From Abelmoschus esculentus (taxonomy: Eukaryota; Streptophyta; Magnoliopsida; Malvales; Malvaceae): a stretch of DNA of 64,000 nt. Shown here one piece after another: positions 34,261-46,598 of the stretch. The stretch is taken from NCBI GenBank assembly GCA_035048815.1, contig JAUCBN010000022.1, forward strand, positions 17,712,501-17,776,500, given 5' to 3'. The notes beneath the pieces were generated by a model. The model worked only from the letters and a program-made list of their open reading frames with translations, made no database searches and was not told the DNA's origin. Both the position numbers and the translations under genes were made by a program. Position 1 is the first letter of the stretch, and each line of letters starts with the position of its first letter.

Positions 34261-36580
34261 TAAGGACAAATATATATAAAACAAATAAAATGCATAAATA
34301 AAAACATAGAACAAATAAATACAAATATATATACATCAAGAATAAAAATAAAGACAAATATATACATCAAGATGTGTGGTTGATTTTGTTTTCACGTTTT
34401 TATTAAACCTTACTGAGGCTAGACATTACTGATATTTGTTTTAAAGTAAACTCTCTCAATTATTTTATAACATCTTCTTACAATAGATCATATTCGACAA
34501 TCATTTCAATTTTTTGGTTGAGTGAGTTATTTATAATAGTTTTTTAATTAAAGAAATGATTTTTATCCTGAAAATGTGTTTTTTTATAAATGCTACTGAA
34601 TTTTTATTAAATCTACAAAAAATTATCATTACATCGCAGTAAAGAAATAAAATAATTGGATTAAAAAATCCAAAAAATCTTGCAACCCCAAAAAAAAGAA
34701 AAATAAAAATTTCTATAGAGATAAACATACTAATAAAATTCAGAAGCTTCCTGAATCTCCTTGTTTCTATCCAAACGAGACACATAAAGAAGGAAGGAAT
34801 TGTAGGCTTTTCAAATTGTCTTGCAAAAAAGTATCGGTACCCAAGATTGATTTCATCGACAAACATAAATCATAAATTAGCGTCGATTGAATCTCTATAC
34901 GAATAACAATTGGGGTCTATTTGTTTCAATGAAAACTGTTTCTCAAAAATGAATTCTGGAAAATGAACTACCTTTTTTTAGAAAACTAATTACAGAAATC
35001 ATTTTCATGTGTTTGGATGAAATTGTGTAAATCATTTTTCGATGTTTGGTAAATTTTACTGAAAAAAATTTTAAAAATTATTTTTAATGAAACAAACAAG
35101 ATTTTACATTAAAAATTTATTTATTTTATTGAGTTATTTTTATTATTTTAAAAATTATGTTTTATAAAGAATTACACTAATATATATCTAGCCTAATAAT
35201 CAATAATAATTTATAAAGATTTATGTCGATGTAAGTCTATATAATTTTTTCCTTCGTCCAAATTCCCTCACATGAATTAGGGCATTGAACAAAATCTGGA
35301 CAGAAAATGCACCCCAAACTTATTAGTAGTGTTGTATCAAATTGTTGACAAAGTAAAAAAAAAATCAATTTTATGGCTCATTTTCTAAACAAATATTCTT
35401 AGATATTGATCTTATTTTAAAATTTCAAAAACATTAAAAAGAAAATTTAAAATAAAATCCATTATAATTAGAAAGAAATATTAAAATATAAAATAAATTA
35501 AAACAATGAATTACATTTAGGAAGGCAAACAAATTAAAATATAAATATAAATATAAATAAATATTAAAATATAAATAAATATTAAAATATTAGAATAAAA
35601 ATAAATAAATTAAAATATAATTAGAATGAAATATTAAAATATAAATAAATTAGAATATTTTTCATTTGTAGAAAGAACAAAAGAGAGGAAAAAACTTACC
35701 AAGAATGAATGGGTAAGTCATTTTACATAGAAACAAGTTTTTTTTCATTAACTGTAATTGATTTTCCTTTGACTTTTTAATTTTCCACGAACCAAATAAC
35801 GGAAAGTTAGAAAAATGTTTTCCGTAAAACCATTTACACAAAACAAACAGATTCTTGATCACTAAGGTATGCTACAACATGCCATAAAGACAAATGAACG
35901 AACACAAAACAAAAATATAACTGTGTCGTAAATAAAAAAAATAGAAATTCTTATTAAAATAAAGCAAGAATAAATAATAAAAGAAATTTTAATTATTATA
36001 TAAATATTAGCTTTTTGTTCCACGAGTTAATTAACTTCTTCAACGCACCATATGAGATATAACTGATTAAATGAATACTACCATAAAGAAGAAATTTTAA
36101 TTATTATATAAATATTATTATTGTCTTCGAATTATTTAAAAAATAAATTTTAGTTTGGATATTCAAAATTTTAGATCGAATCAATGAATAATTGGATCAT
36201 ATATGTTATTTTTACACACCTCTAATAACTGGGAGACGAATTAATACACATTTAAACATGAAATTAGAATAACTAGCAAAATTATGTTAAAAAGATATAA
36301 TAATCAATTATGAGGTTAGGAGTTTGATTTTTAATGGATGGGAGAAACTTAAACCGTACAGGATATACTAAGGAAGATGTGTGGTTGATAAGTGTTCACG
36401 TTTTTATTACTTTCCAATTTCCATTAGAAAGAAACAAAAAATGGCCTGGCAGATGTGAAGGAGAAAATTAAATACTAAGCCAATATTATATTAATAACCT
36501 TTTTTTTAATATTTTATTATAAATATATACCCAACCAACTTCATTTACAAAACTATACCACTCTCAGAACACGTAAGCAT
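34261..36580. repeat. Segmental duplication A, left part (copy A2), non-coding
   Basis: Collinear with 2317-5340. It lacks the 708-bp fold-back MULE, showing the empty target tataaataaatatt near 35550. No credible gene. Confidence 0.85.
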
Positions 36581-36816
36581 AAATAGCTTTATGTGAAAAA
36601 CGACTTCTGAAATCACTTCCTACACAAAACGATTTCAGGGTGAATTGACATCCCTTAGCATTAAAACCCTAGATCCTAGAAATCGCTTTGCACACAAAGC
36701 AATTTCTTTTAAACAGTAATCGCTTTGTGTAAAAAGCGATTTTACCTTTTTTAATATATTTTTAAATTTCTTATTTGAATCTTAAACGTAAATACCAAAT
36801 ATTACATAAGAAATAT

Positions 36817-37149
36817 CTAAGCGATTGAGGAGTCGTCTGTTTTCTTGTCTTCGTAATCTGTAGACACGTCCGATGTTAAGTTTAGTTCTTTAATTTTCTG
36901 TTCCTCTTGATGTCGTCTTCTGTTGATAAGTTGTATAATTGCTTCTTCGTCTATTGAATCTGTAGATCTTTCAACGTTGCTTGATGAATTAACTTCATCC
37001 CTAAATGTTACATAGATCTCGATATATTGATATCCAATATCTATGTAACCTCAAAACATATTACGAAGGTCTTTTGAAGTTAACAATTTCAATATGTAAT
37101 GCGCTTCAGACCCTGGTTCATCAACTGATATTTTTGCTTCCAAATACAA
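36817..37149 (-). pseudogene. MULE transposase N-terminal-domain relic (copy A2)
   Basis: Copy of the frame at 5581-5913. A G-to-A change near 37053 (cctcaaaac where sister copies have cctcgaaac) turns a CGA arginine codon into TGA in the F-R-G-Y region, so this copy is broken. The sequence context and head-to-head arrangement with 37465 are unchanged. Confidence 0.45.
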
Positions 37150-37464
37150 GATTTCTCTTTTTGTAGACTTCTCAACCTCCGTCGATATTATGTCAGAGAA
37201 CTATCGTATTTAATCTTGCTATTGAAAGATGCGTAAAGATATGTACCAGAAAAGAAACCAACACAAGAAAATCTAGCCATATATACAACTCTTTCTGAAA
37301 AAGTTTTGATTGATTGTTGATGCTGAAAATACAATCTGAAATTAGCAGGGAATCGAATTTTATATAGTGTATAGGTCGTTTTGCAGATGAAGCATTTTTT
37401 GAATGGACATCGCTTCCCAAAAAGAGCGATTTCCATTCTAACACTTTAAGAAATCGCTTTTTGC

Positions 37465-38085
37465 ATGAAGCGATTTCTTAAGTGGTTTAAGGCTCCCTTC
37501 AGCTTTGAATCTAAAGCAATTTTAATCTCCAGTTTTACAAGTTTCTATCTTCTTCAATCAATTGTCACTTTGAATTTCAAAGAAAAAATCTCAAGAAGAA
37601 TCAATGCTTTAGTTTATTACAATGGCCAGATGGTTGGAGATGCATATCTAGGTGTGGTCTTTCGGTCAACGAATATAGTTACAATCGAGCTCCCACAAAG
37701 ATTAAGTTATAGGTCATTGATGAAGAGAGTATCGGATCATGTTTCGCATGTTGTAGGGTTGAAATTAGAGCCGTTAAAATATCGATTACCGACGTCGTTG
37801 GAGCTATTGTATTATACAATTTACCATGTGGTGGACAATGGCGATGTGAAATTGATGATCGAATCGCACTTGCAATATTCTTTAGGAGGGTTGTTAGAGT
37901 TGTTAGCAATTTTTCTGATGATGATGTTATTGGCGTCCCAGATTGCTGACGTGCAAATTTTGAATTCGAACCGAATGTTTATAGTCCGACGGCGAATATA
38001 AGAGACAACTTTAACTTGTTATCGAAACATTATTCACAGAACGATGGTGATGTTGCATCATCTTCGGTGGAACACACTGCATAAC
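37465..38085 (+). pseudogene. MULE transposase N-terminal relic, frameshifted (copy A2)
   Basis: Sister of 6229-6850, with open frame 37465-38001. It carries the same T-run frameshift before S-D-D-D-V-I-G. Upstream lies an intact hairpin, TTAAGAAATCGCTT...AAGCGATTTCTTAA (37446-37480), whose left arm has decayed in the first copy. No catalytic domain. Confidence 0.55.
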
Positions 38086-38373
38086 ATCTTCCTCGAGGTA
38101 ATGCATCAAAACAAACTACAAAAAAGATATTATTTAAATTAAAAAAATTATATTAAGCTATCTTAAAATATAATAATTAAAATGAAAGATAACAAATTCG
38201 CAAAAATTACCTCCCTTCCTTGTCAATCAATAGTCGAAAAGCTTGTTGGGTTGTCGGCAATCCAACATGAGAAAATCGATGACACCACCTACCATTCATA
38301 AAATAAAATTATTATTAAAAAATATTAACAATATTAAAAAATATTAATATTAAACATTATTAAACAATATCTC

Positions 38374-38983
38374 TGAATGGTGATTTAAATAGTTACTTTT
38401 TAATTGCTAATTATCATATTCTCATGAATTTATCACTGCTAATTTGAGTGGATTTCGTATCTTTTATGTGCAGTGACCTGTTTCTACAATCGGTGATTAA
38501 AAAGATAATTTCTGCATTTTTTTCACGACTAGAGGCATGAGCACGACGCCAGGCACGACGAAATGTTGATGTGACAGTTTCTAGAAGACTCTAGAAGATT
38601 CTGGAGACAGTCCAGTCAGCGAAATCTGAGAAGATTCTGGAGGCGGTTCAGTAACAAGATTTGAGAGGGTATTTTGTTTTTAAATTTTAAACTCAAGAAT
38701 TATCTATTAGCTTTTATTTTATTTTGAGTTAGTTTATTATTTTTAGGTTATTAGTAGCCTATAAATACCCTCTATGGGTAAGACTTTAGGGATCCATCAT
38801 TCCATATTTGAACTCTTGTCTTGTTGCTTTTATTCTATAAAATTTATTTTCTTTATTTATTTTTTTAAGTCTTTTTATATTTTGCAAAAATATGCTAAGT
38901 GTGATAATTGATATCATGCTTAGCTAAATTTCTTCAAGCCGAGAGCTAACAATAATTCAATTTAATGCGTGAGAATTGAATAA
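38374..38983 (+). mobile_element. Truncated LTR, family E (copy in block A2)
   Basis: Same truncated LTR and same junction to JIP23 sequence as 7140-7743. Confidence 0.8.
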
Positions 38984-39370
38984 GTACCATGAACACATTA
39001 CCAAAGCACATATACCTTGTTATCCTGGTTAGAGCTATTAGTCCAGGCTTGCATCTAGTCACAGTCTTCACCGTCCTTGTTTTTCCCACGATAAACGACA
39101 GCTCCGGACGAGGTTTGGTTTCCGCTGTGCTAGAACACACCCTTCTGCCCATTTTCAATGATTGGTTGGTATGGCATGAATCCAACATGATCAGACCAAT
39201 TTTGGTAAGTGACCAGCATTAAGGTGAACCTGTGGCATTGTGAATGCTGCAAATTGTTGTAACTTCTCCATCGACTTGTTTCTCCATGAGTTTCTCCGCT
39301 TGTCTTGGATTAATTTGCTCTTGCTCTTGCTCTTGCACTTGCACTTGCAGGACACTTACGCTCCCATTTA
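38984..39370 (-). pseudogene. JIP23-like pseudogene fragment (copy A2)
   Basis: Sister of 7744-8140. It shares the TAG (39055-39057) that replaces the tryptophan codon. It lacks the second nonsense codon of copy A1 (here a glutamine codon), but has its own small deletion near 39223-39229 that shifts the frame. The hexamer tract is one unit shorter than in A1. Confidence 0.85.
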
Positions 39371-40424
39371 TTTTGAGAAATTGAAGAATTAGAGGTTTAA
39401 AGTTTAGGGTTCAAAGTTAAGTGACCGAGGATTTGAAAAACTATATTTAAATTAAAAAATTGAGAATTTTAAGAAAAATGTAGACATTATTTAAAAGTTA
39501 GGGTTAATTTAGAAAATTAGGGATTTTGTTAAAAATTAGGGTTTGAAAGTAAAATAATTTGGGTTTATTTTGAAAAACAATGGAGTAGTCATCGGCCGCT
39601 TTGGTAGGCTGGACACCGTTAAAACATATATCTTAGTCCGTAGAACCAAAAAGTAGGTGGGAAACGGCACCACTTGTGTAACAACCCTCTCTTTTAAGAT
39701 AATGTTATAAGTATATGGTTTAGATTTAAAAATATAATGGTAAAAAATAGTGGAAATGGCTGAAAAAACGGTGGGTCGTTAAAAATTATTTTGATGTAAA
39801 AATTGGGAAATTATTTTATTTCGAGAAATTGGTGAATTAGAGGTTTAAAGTTTAGGCTTCAAAGTTAAGTAATTGAGGCTTTGAAAAAATATATTTAAAT
39901 TAGAAAATTGAGAATTTAAAGAAAAATGTGGACTTTATTGAAAAGTTAGGGTTTAATTTAGAAAATTAGGGATTCGATTTAAAATTATGGTTTGAAAGTA
40001 AAATAATTTGGGTTTATTTGAAAATAAAAACGTAGATTTATTTTGAAAAAAAATGGAGTAGCCACCTGCCACTTTAGTAGGCCGAACACCGTTAAAACCA
40101 GAGATTCTAAAAAATGGATTCGGAAGTTGGTTATAGATGGGATATGATAATACCCCACACCGTCCAAAAATTGGTACCTAATCGAATATATTTTACCCTA
40201 AATTGGAAATTTGCATGTTCAATTTTTTATTGATTTATTATTTGTTTAAGAATAAGAATAGATTTTAAAGACCTCAATATTCGGAGGCAAGCGTGCGAAC
40301 CGCCACCACTACGATTGATACCGGTCTCGCTTACGACCAGATTTTGAGATACCACATTTTATGTCATTAATTAGATGTCACATGTTAAGCAAAAATACTA
40401 ACATAAATAGATATAAAGAAATTT
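39371..40424. repeat. LTR-derived fragment with internal direct repeat (copy F3)
   Basis: Collinear with 8141-9194, including the two direct ~260-bp copies. Ends in the 9-bp target AAGAAATTT (40416-40424). Confidence 0.75.
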
Positions 40425-41938
40425 GACATAAAGATAAATTTAACCCTTAATGTTTATAGTTTTTTATCATTTTTGTAACCCCCTAGACCGGCCTATGCGG
40501 AAAGTCCGACCTAAAGTAGTTACATTTTTTTTCCAAACGAACATAAAACAAATACAAGTTTAACCAAAAATCAAGATATCTTGTAAAGACGATAATTCTA
40601 TCAAAATCATGATTTCAACCATAATCCATATAATCATAGTAACTGTAAATCTCGAAAGTAATATGCGTTCAAAATATTGTTCGTAAAATAATCCATATCA
40701 TCGTAATAAAACGTAATGGGTTAAAATCATCCTATAACAAAATATAGGCATAACAGTGGCGAAATAGGCACATGTCACCATGATTAAAAAAAAAACCCGG
40801 GAAATATAAACGTTACATCAAAAGATAGTCTGGGAGGTGTAGATCCTCCGAGTGCCGAAATCCGGGATGCCTATCTACGGTTATCTGAAAGGGGGAAGAA
40901 AACAAGAATGAGCTATGGAGCCTAGTGTGTTCCAGCAGTGCATAAATAAATCACAGGTAAAACAATATACAATGATATCAGAAAAACAAAGCATGAGATG
41001 CATGGCATGATATTCTACCCCCAACCGATCTCCAGGATACGATTCCCCAAAACAGTATCTAGTACAGGCATTAACCTAAGCCCAAAGGGGCGAAGGTACC
41101 GTAAACAGGACGGAATTACCCCGGCTATAACACGGGAACCGATATCAGGACGGAATTACCCCAACCGTAGCTAGGAACCGTAACAGGTCGGAATTACCAG
41201 CTGGATCAAGGTTGAACCGAATAACAGGCAATACTCATCATCCCCAAACCTAAAGTGACAGGCATGCAGTAATAACAGGTATAATGATGGCAGTGACAAT
41301 ATTTATTCAGATATCATGTAATGCTAAATCAGGACATGTCATGTATAATATATCAAGCATATAGCAAAACAGAATGTGATCAAGTTCAACATGTGTGTCA
41401 AGGTAAAGTCCAGAGATAGTCAAGTGTATATGCTTGGTTTGTGAAAACAGAAAAACAATGATACACAATATATATAGCACGTAAGGGCACACACCTCAAA
41501 AGAGTAGAAGCACACAGGTGGTCTACTGGGCGGCTGAGCCTCGCTTTGCAGCAGTACTGGACCCTATAGGTACACGATAAGGTTTTATATCAATACAGAA
41601 ATCTAGATACTGGATTTATTCACTAGAGATGAGAAAACATACGAGTCACGATCGGATCACGAGTCGGGTCGAACCGGGAGGAACCAGGCTGGGTCGGTAC
41701 TCGATCGGGAGGATTATGAGATCCTACAAGTAGACAGGTATCGATGTCAGACCCAGATTAAAACTCTGAACTTAACTTAACTTAGAAGAAAAGTTTGACT
41801 CAAGACTTTAAAGTCCAATTTGGAGGCTTTCGGGATTGAATTTCGAAAAACGGACATCACGGATGGACTCAGGATGTCGAAAAACATAAAATAGGGGTTT
41901 TTGAAAATTTTGACTTTTTGGTCAAAGTCAACGCTGAC

Positions 41939-42070
41939 ATCAACAAAGTCAACGCTAACGTCAGCTGCCACGTCAGCAGTCAGCTGCCACGTCAGCAGAC
42001 ACGTCAGCAGCCACGTCAGCAGTCAACGCTGACGTCAGCAGCCACGTCAGCAGTCAACGCTGACGTCATT
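41939..42070. repeat. Tandem ACGTCAGC array (bZIP-type motifs)
   Basis: About ten imperfect 11-15 bp units based on (C)CACGTCAGCAG, some forming the palindrome GCTGACGTCAGC. ACGT-core TGACGTCA sites are known targets of plant TGA/bZIP factors. The position inside an LTR suggests an enhancer, which is inference. Confidence 0.7.
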
Positions 42071-42790
42071 GGTCAACGGGTCGGGTCGGTCAACGGGTTA
42101 GACCAGTTCGGTTTAACTCGGGTTGACCGGTTTAGACCGGCAGGCTCCCGGAAGCCATCCACGGTGGCCGGAAATCGCCCGTGACGGCGCGTGGAGCCTA
42201 CGCGCGGCCTAAAACGGACGGAAACACCTCTCCAGTCTCGGAAATGCACCGAAAACAACCCCAAAACACATTTTTGCCCAAGATTAAACCAGAAACAGCT
42301 TTAAATGGTGATAAACTCACCTTGAACCGAAATTGTCGCGGTTCTCCGGCGGCGAACGACAGCGGTTGGGGAGGGGTTTTGCTCGCCCGAGGACGCCGAG
42401 CAAGGGGGAGCGGTCGACGCGCCGGATAGACGTCAACGGTGGCCGGAATCAAGCGAAAAAGAAAGGGGCTTAACCCTAACCTCCGGCAAAACTTCCAGCC
42501 TCGATTCGTGGCGGAGACGACGACGGGCGCGCGCGTCGGGTGAGGGGTTCGGCTCAGGGTGCGACGGCGAGCACTCCGGTGGTGGCGGTGCACGGCACGA
42601 CGCGGCGATGGATAAGTTAGGCGGCGGCCGGAGTGTGGTGAGGGAGAGAATTGTTCGAATGGTCTGGGTATACTTTTTTTGATCTCAAATGGTTCTAACC
42701 TGAACCAACAGATGTATTCGAATCTAATAATATTATTATTACCCGATATAAGGTTAAGTTATAGGCAAGCGGTCGCAGAAATAAACTTAA

Positions 42791-42865
42791 GAGCTGCTTA
42801 GCTCAGTTGGTTAGATCATGGTTTAAAGGACTAAAGGTTGTGGGTTCGAAACCCCACAACCACAC
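42791..42865 (+). ncRNA. tRNA-like sequence with Pol III A/B boxes
   Basis: TAGCTCAGTTGG fits the Pol III A box exactly, GGTTCGAAACC is one base from the B-box consensus, and a TTTT terminator follows at 42866-42869. The T-arm region forms a long GGTTGTGG/CCACAACC stem, but the acceptor stem does not pair and the anticodon stem is poor, so a working tRNA is unlikely. It lies 40 bp inside the end of an LTR and may be a captured tRNA relic or SINE head. Confidence 0.55.
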
Positions 42866-42991
42866 TTTTCTCTTTTTTCTTTCTTTTTGATTTCGGGTGT
42901 TACAATTTTGGCCCTCATTTTTTATTTGGGATAAATTTAGCACTTAACCTAAGTTTTTTTGAAGAATATCTCACTTTTTAACTGCCATGAT

Positions 42992-44343
42992 TGATTGGTA
43001 TTTTAAACAGTTATTTTTTAATTGCTAATTATCCTATTCTCATGAATTTTTCACTGCTAGTTTAAGTGTATTTCGTTTATTATGTGCAGTGAACTGTTTA
43101 CCATAATTAGTGATTAAAAAGAAAATTTCAGCATTTTCCGAGACTGGAGACGAGTGCATGACGTCGGGCATGACGCCGGGATGACGTGGCTGTTTCTAGA
43201 AGACTCGAGAAGATTCTGGAGGCAATTCAGTCAGCGAAATCTAAGATAATTCTGGATGCGATTCAGCTAGCAAAATTTGAGAAGATCTCTAGGATAAGAT
43301 ATATTGTTTTTAAATTTTAAACTCAAGAATTATCTTTTATCTTTTATTTTATTTTGAGTTAGTTTGTTATTTTTAAGTTATTAGTAGCCTATAAATACCT
43401 TTCATGGGTAAGGCTTTAGGAACCACTTTGTCTTTGAACTCTTGTCTTGTTTCTTTGTTATTCCATCAAATTTCTTTTTCTTCCCTTACTTTAAGTTTTT
43501 TTATATTTTACAAAAATATACTAAGTATGATAATTGATATCATGTTTAGCTAATTTCTTTTAAACCGAAAGCTAGCAATGAATCAATTCGATGCGTGAGA
43601 ATTGAATAGCACTTATTTTCCTTCGGAATACATTCTTATTTTTTGTTTTATTAGTTTGACAATCGATCTTACTTACGAAATCAAAGCATTTCCAAACCAA
43701 AAAGAACTCGTTGGTCTGGATGTTGTTTTAATGTATAGTGGGAGGAAGGATCTTCCTTTGGCGATTTAACTTCCTATGAACACACTTAGCGGCAGTCCTC
43801 TAAGGAAAAATGAGATCGGATTCGATTCTCGATGAGATAACATAATCTGAGTTGGGCCTTTCCAGTACTTAGTCTGATTATTTTAACGATAATAGTTATA
43901 GTTAATCCACTTAAGAATCATCTTTCAAATATAAGCTTAGGAAGATCGATTATAAGAGAGAAAAGCAAGTTACATGGGTTCGTCCTTGTAGACTGTAATC
44001 GACATGAATCCTGGAGTAAAAATCCATTTCAATGATCGATAGAATTGAAACAAAGCTAACTCGAGGCAATTTCTTCATTGTCATTTTCAACTACTATTTC
44101 TTCATCTCAATCTTTATTTTTACTTTTAATTTGTTTACTTTAGTTTCATTATTTTTCATTACAATCTCATCAAACCTCCCCTTTAATTAATTGTTTGCAG
44201 CATCCTGGACTAGAATCAATACAGAATTACATTAGAAATTACAAATTCTCTGTGGATCGACGACCCTCTTTACTATACTATTCTTTTACTTATTTAATTT
44301 AAAGAGGGTTATTTTATTTTGACGAGTAAAACGACGCTTGTCA
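42992..44343 (+). mobile_element. Solo LTR, family E (most complete copy)
   Basis: 1352 bp, TGATTGGTA...GACGCTTGTCA, with target duplication ATGAT at 42987-42991 and 44344-44348. It is the orthologous insertion to 9327-10551 and keeps about 125 bp that the sister has lost. TATA box at 43390-43397. Confidence 0.88.
43390..43397 (+). promoter_or_regulatory. TATA box of family-E solo LTR
   Basis: TATAAATA in gtagcCTATAAATACCttt, identical in position to the other family copies. Confidence 0.5.
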
Positions 44344-45130
44344 ATGATAAAAAAATTTAATGATAATGACATATAGTAAACATGTGAAAATATATTTTAA
44401 AATATATGACATCTAACCTATCAAATATATACATATGGGATATAATTTTTTTTCTAATATAATATAAAATAATTAAAATTTAATTAAAATATTAAAACTT
44501 AATTAAATCTAAAATATTTTGGCTATTAAACCATAAATAAATTTATTACTCTATTTTTTATATAATTTTGAGTTTTTTTAGATTTAAATAAAATTCAAAA
44601 CCTAAATTAAACCTCAAATTTACTATTTTTAATTTAGATTAAACACTAAAATACCTAAATTCTAAACTAAAATAATAACAACGCAATTAATTAGTATCAA
44701 AATACCCTACCTTTGATTTATCGATAGCAATATTTACAAAATTCTTATTTTTCAGATTGTATTCATATATTTTAGATAAATTTCGATTCTATTAATTTAT
44801 AGTTGAGAATTTTTAGTATACCTTGGTTTTAGATTTAATTAATTTTTAATATTTTATTTAAATTTTAATTGTTTGATATCTTATATTAGAATAAAAGCAT
44901 ATTCTACGTGTATGTATTTGATAGCTTAGATTTCATTTCATTTAAAATATATTATCATATGTTATCTTCGTTAAATTTTTAACGGTCTAATTATTATGTT
45001 AGTTAAAAATGAGATATTTATCAAAAAAAAAAAGGTTAAGAGCTAAATTTAGCTCAAAAAAGAATGATGGCCAAAATAATAAAAATTCTAAACGTTGAGG
45101 GTTAAAATAATCTTTATACCCAAGAGATTT

Positions 45131-46598
45131 AAAGTACAAAATTTAAATTACATGAGAAGTGAATTGCACAAATTAAATAAATAAAAAACGAAAAGATTAA
45201 TAGGTAGAAAATAAAATACGAGAAATAAAAATAGTAGATGTTATATATTTACACAAAATGGACCGTTAATAATACGGATCATTTTCCATTGCGGATCACC
45301 GTAAAACCGATATTGAACCAATAAGTAATAATATGAATATGATAATATAAATAAATCTAAATATTATAACATTTATACACACGACGAATAAACAACATAT
45401 AAAAATAACATACAACACTTATAATGATATAATATAAGGTAAAACATAAATAACATGATATATAAAAAACATGAATAAATATTATGTAAGTATAAACAAA
45501 AGATGTAATAACATATGTACACTAGTAACAAATAAAACACGTATTAAAATATGAATAAATAAATTCAAGAGCCGATTTGAGATAAAGTTAAACCGAAATG
45601 GGTGAAATTAAAAGGTTAAAAATATACAAAATGAATAAAATGCATAAATAAAAACATAATAGAAATAAAGACAAATATATACACATCAAGATGTGTGGTT
45701 AATAGTGTTTTCACGTTTTTATTTCCCATGAGAAGGAAACAAAAAGTGGTCTGGTTAGTATTTATTAAGGACAAATATATATAAAACAAATAATATGTAT
45801 AAATAAAAACATAGTACAATAAAGACAAATATATATACATCAAGAATAAAAATAAAGACAAATATATACATCAAGATGTGTGGTTGATAGTGTTTTCACG
45901 TTTTTATTACTTTCCAAGAGAAAGAAACAAACAGTGGGCCTGCAAATGTGGAGGAAACAATTAAACCTTACTGAGGCTAGACATTACTGATATTTGTTCT
46001 AGATTAAATTCTCAATCATTAGATATTGATCACTCAATTACTATACTGACATTATTGGTGTTTGAACCTGCGAATAAGTGATCAAATCGATCTCGTAATT
46101 AATCTAAAATGTGGTCGTTTAACTATGATAAAATAAAAAAAAATTGTGTTTGTATTCAAGGGTATCGAATGAATGAATGAACTTTATCTCCTTCCTCCAA
46201 TTTTTTGTTTTACCGTCTCTCATTACTCTTTTATCTTCTCCCTTAGTTTAAATTTGTTCCGTTACATTTCCATAGCCACATCTTGGTTTCAAACATTCTT
46301 AGACAGTCTCTCATCTAGGGGTGCTTAACGAGTTGAGCAGTTCGAATTCAACTCGGTTAAAATTTGATAAATATTTAATTCGGATTAGTTCGTCTCAATA
46401 CCTTAACAAGTTCCATCCACGTTGAAAAACAATCTGAATCTGATCCAGACTTATTACACATGAACTGTTATAGTACTAACGCACTGCACGTCTTGGTACA
46501 CCACACGACATTTATTACATAATCATAGCATAATATATGAGTTTTGATGGACTCGAATCGGATTGGATGTCTGTCTGGCGTAGACGAAGCACAATATC
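45131..46598. repeat. LTR debris and duplicated flank (copy A2/F3)
   Basis: Collinear with 11334-12469 and then 17960-18316. The uninterrupted sequence tagccacatcttgg near 46274-46287 is the empty counterpart of the CACTA insertion. It includes copies of the 95-bp repeat near 45690 and 45873. The last part forms the 3' flank of the JIP23-like gene. Confidence 0.8.

Larger units (their letters stand above)
40474..42904 (+). mobile_element. Solo LTR, 2.4 kb, Tekay/Del-like Ty3/gypsy
   Basis: Starts TGTAACCCCCTAGACCGG and ends TTTCGGGTGTTACA. Perfect 5-bp duplications ATTTT lie at 40469-40473 and 42905-42909, and the empty site is seen at 9235 in the sister MITE. The TGTAAC...GTTACA termini are typical of chromovirus-type plant LTRs. 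It includes cgaaggtaccg/ggacggaattacc short repeats (41090-41200), an ACGTCAGC tandem array (41939-42070), a markedly GC-rich part (42060-42620) and a tRNA-like sequence near its 3' end. No PBS or gag-pol adjoins. The 131-aa minus frame (42198-42593) lies in the GC-rich part, is Arg/Pro-rich and is probably spurious. Confidence 0.88.
40425..45121. mobile_element. Mutator-like MITE, family M, copy 3 (doubly interrupted)
   Basis: Same MITE as 624-1504 and 9195-11324, now split by two LTRs, at 40474-42904 and 42992-44343. The left target duplication is AAGAAATTT and the right one AAGAGATTT (45122-45130), one base changed. Confidence 0.85.

Noticed and set aside
42198..42593. 131-aa Arg/Pro-rich minus-strand frame
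   Set aside because: Lies in the GC-rich part of an LTR, overlaps other long frames on both strands, and has no recognised domain; GC-rich DNA lacks stops by chance.
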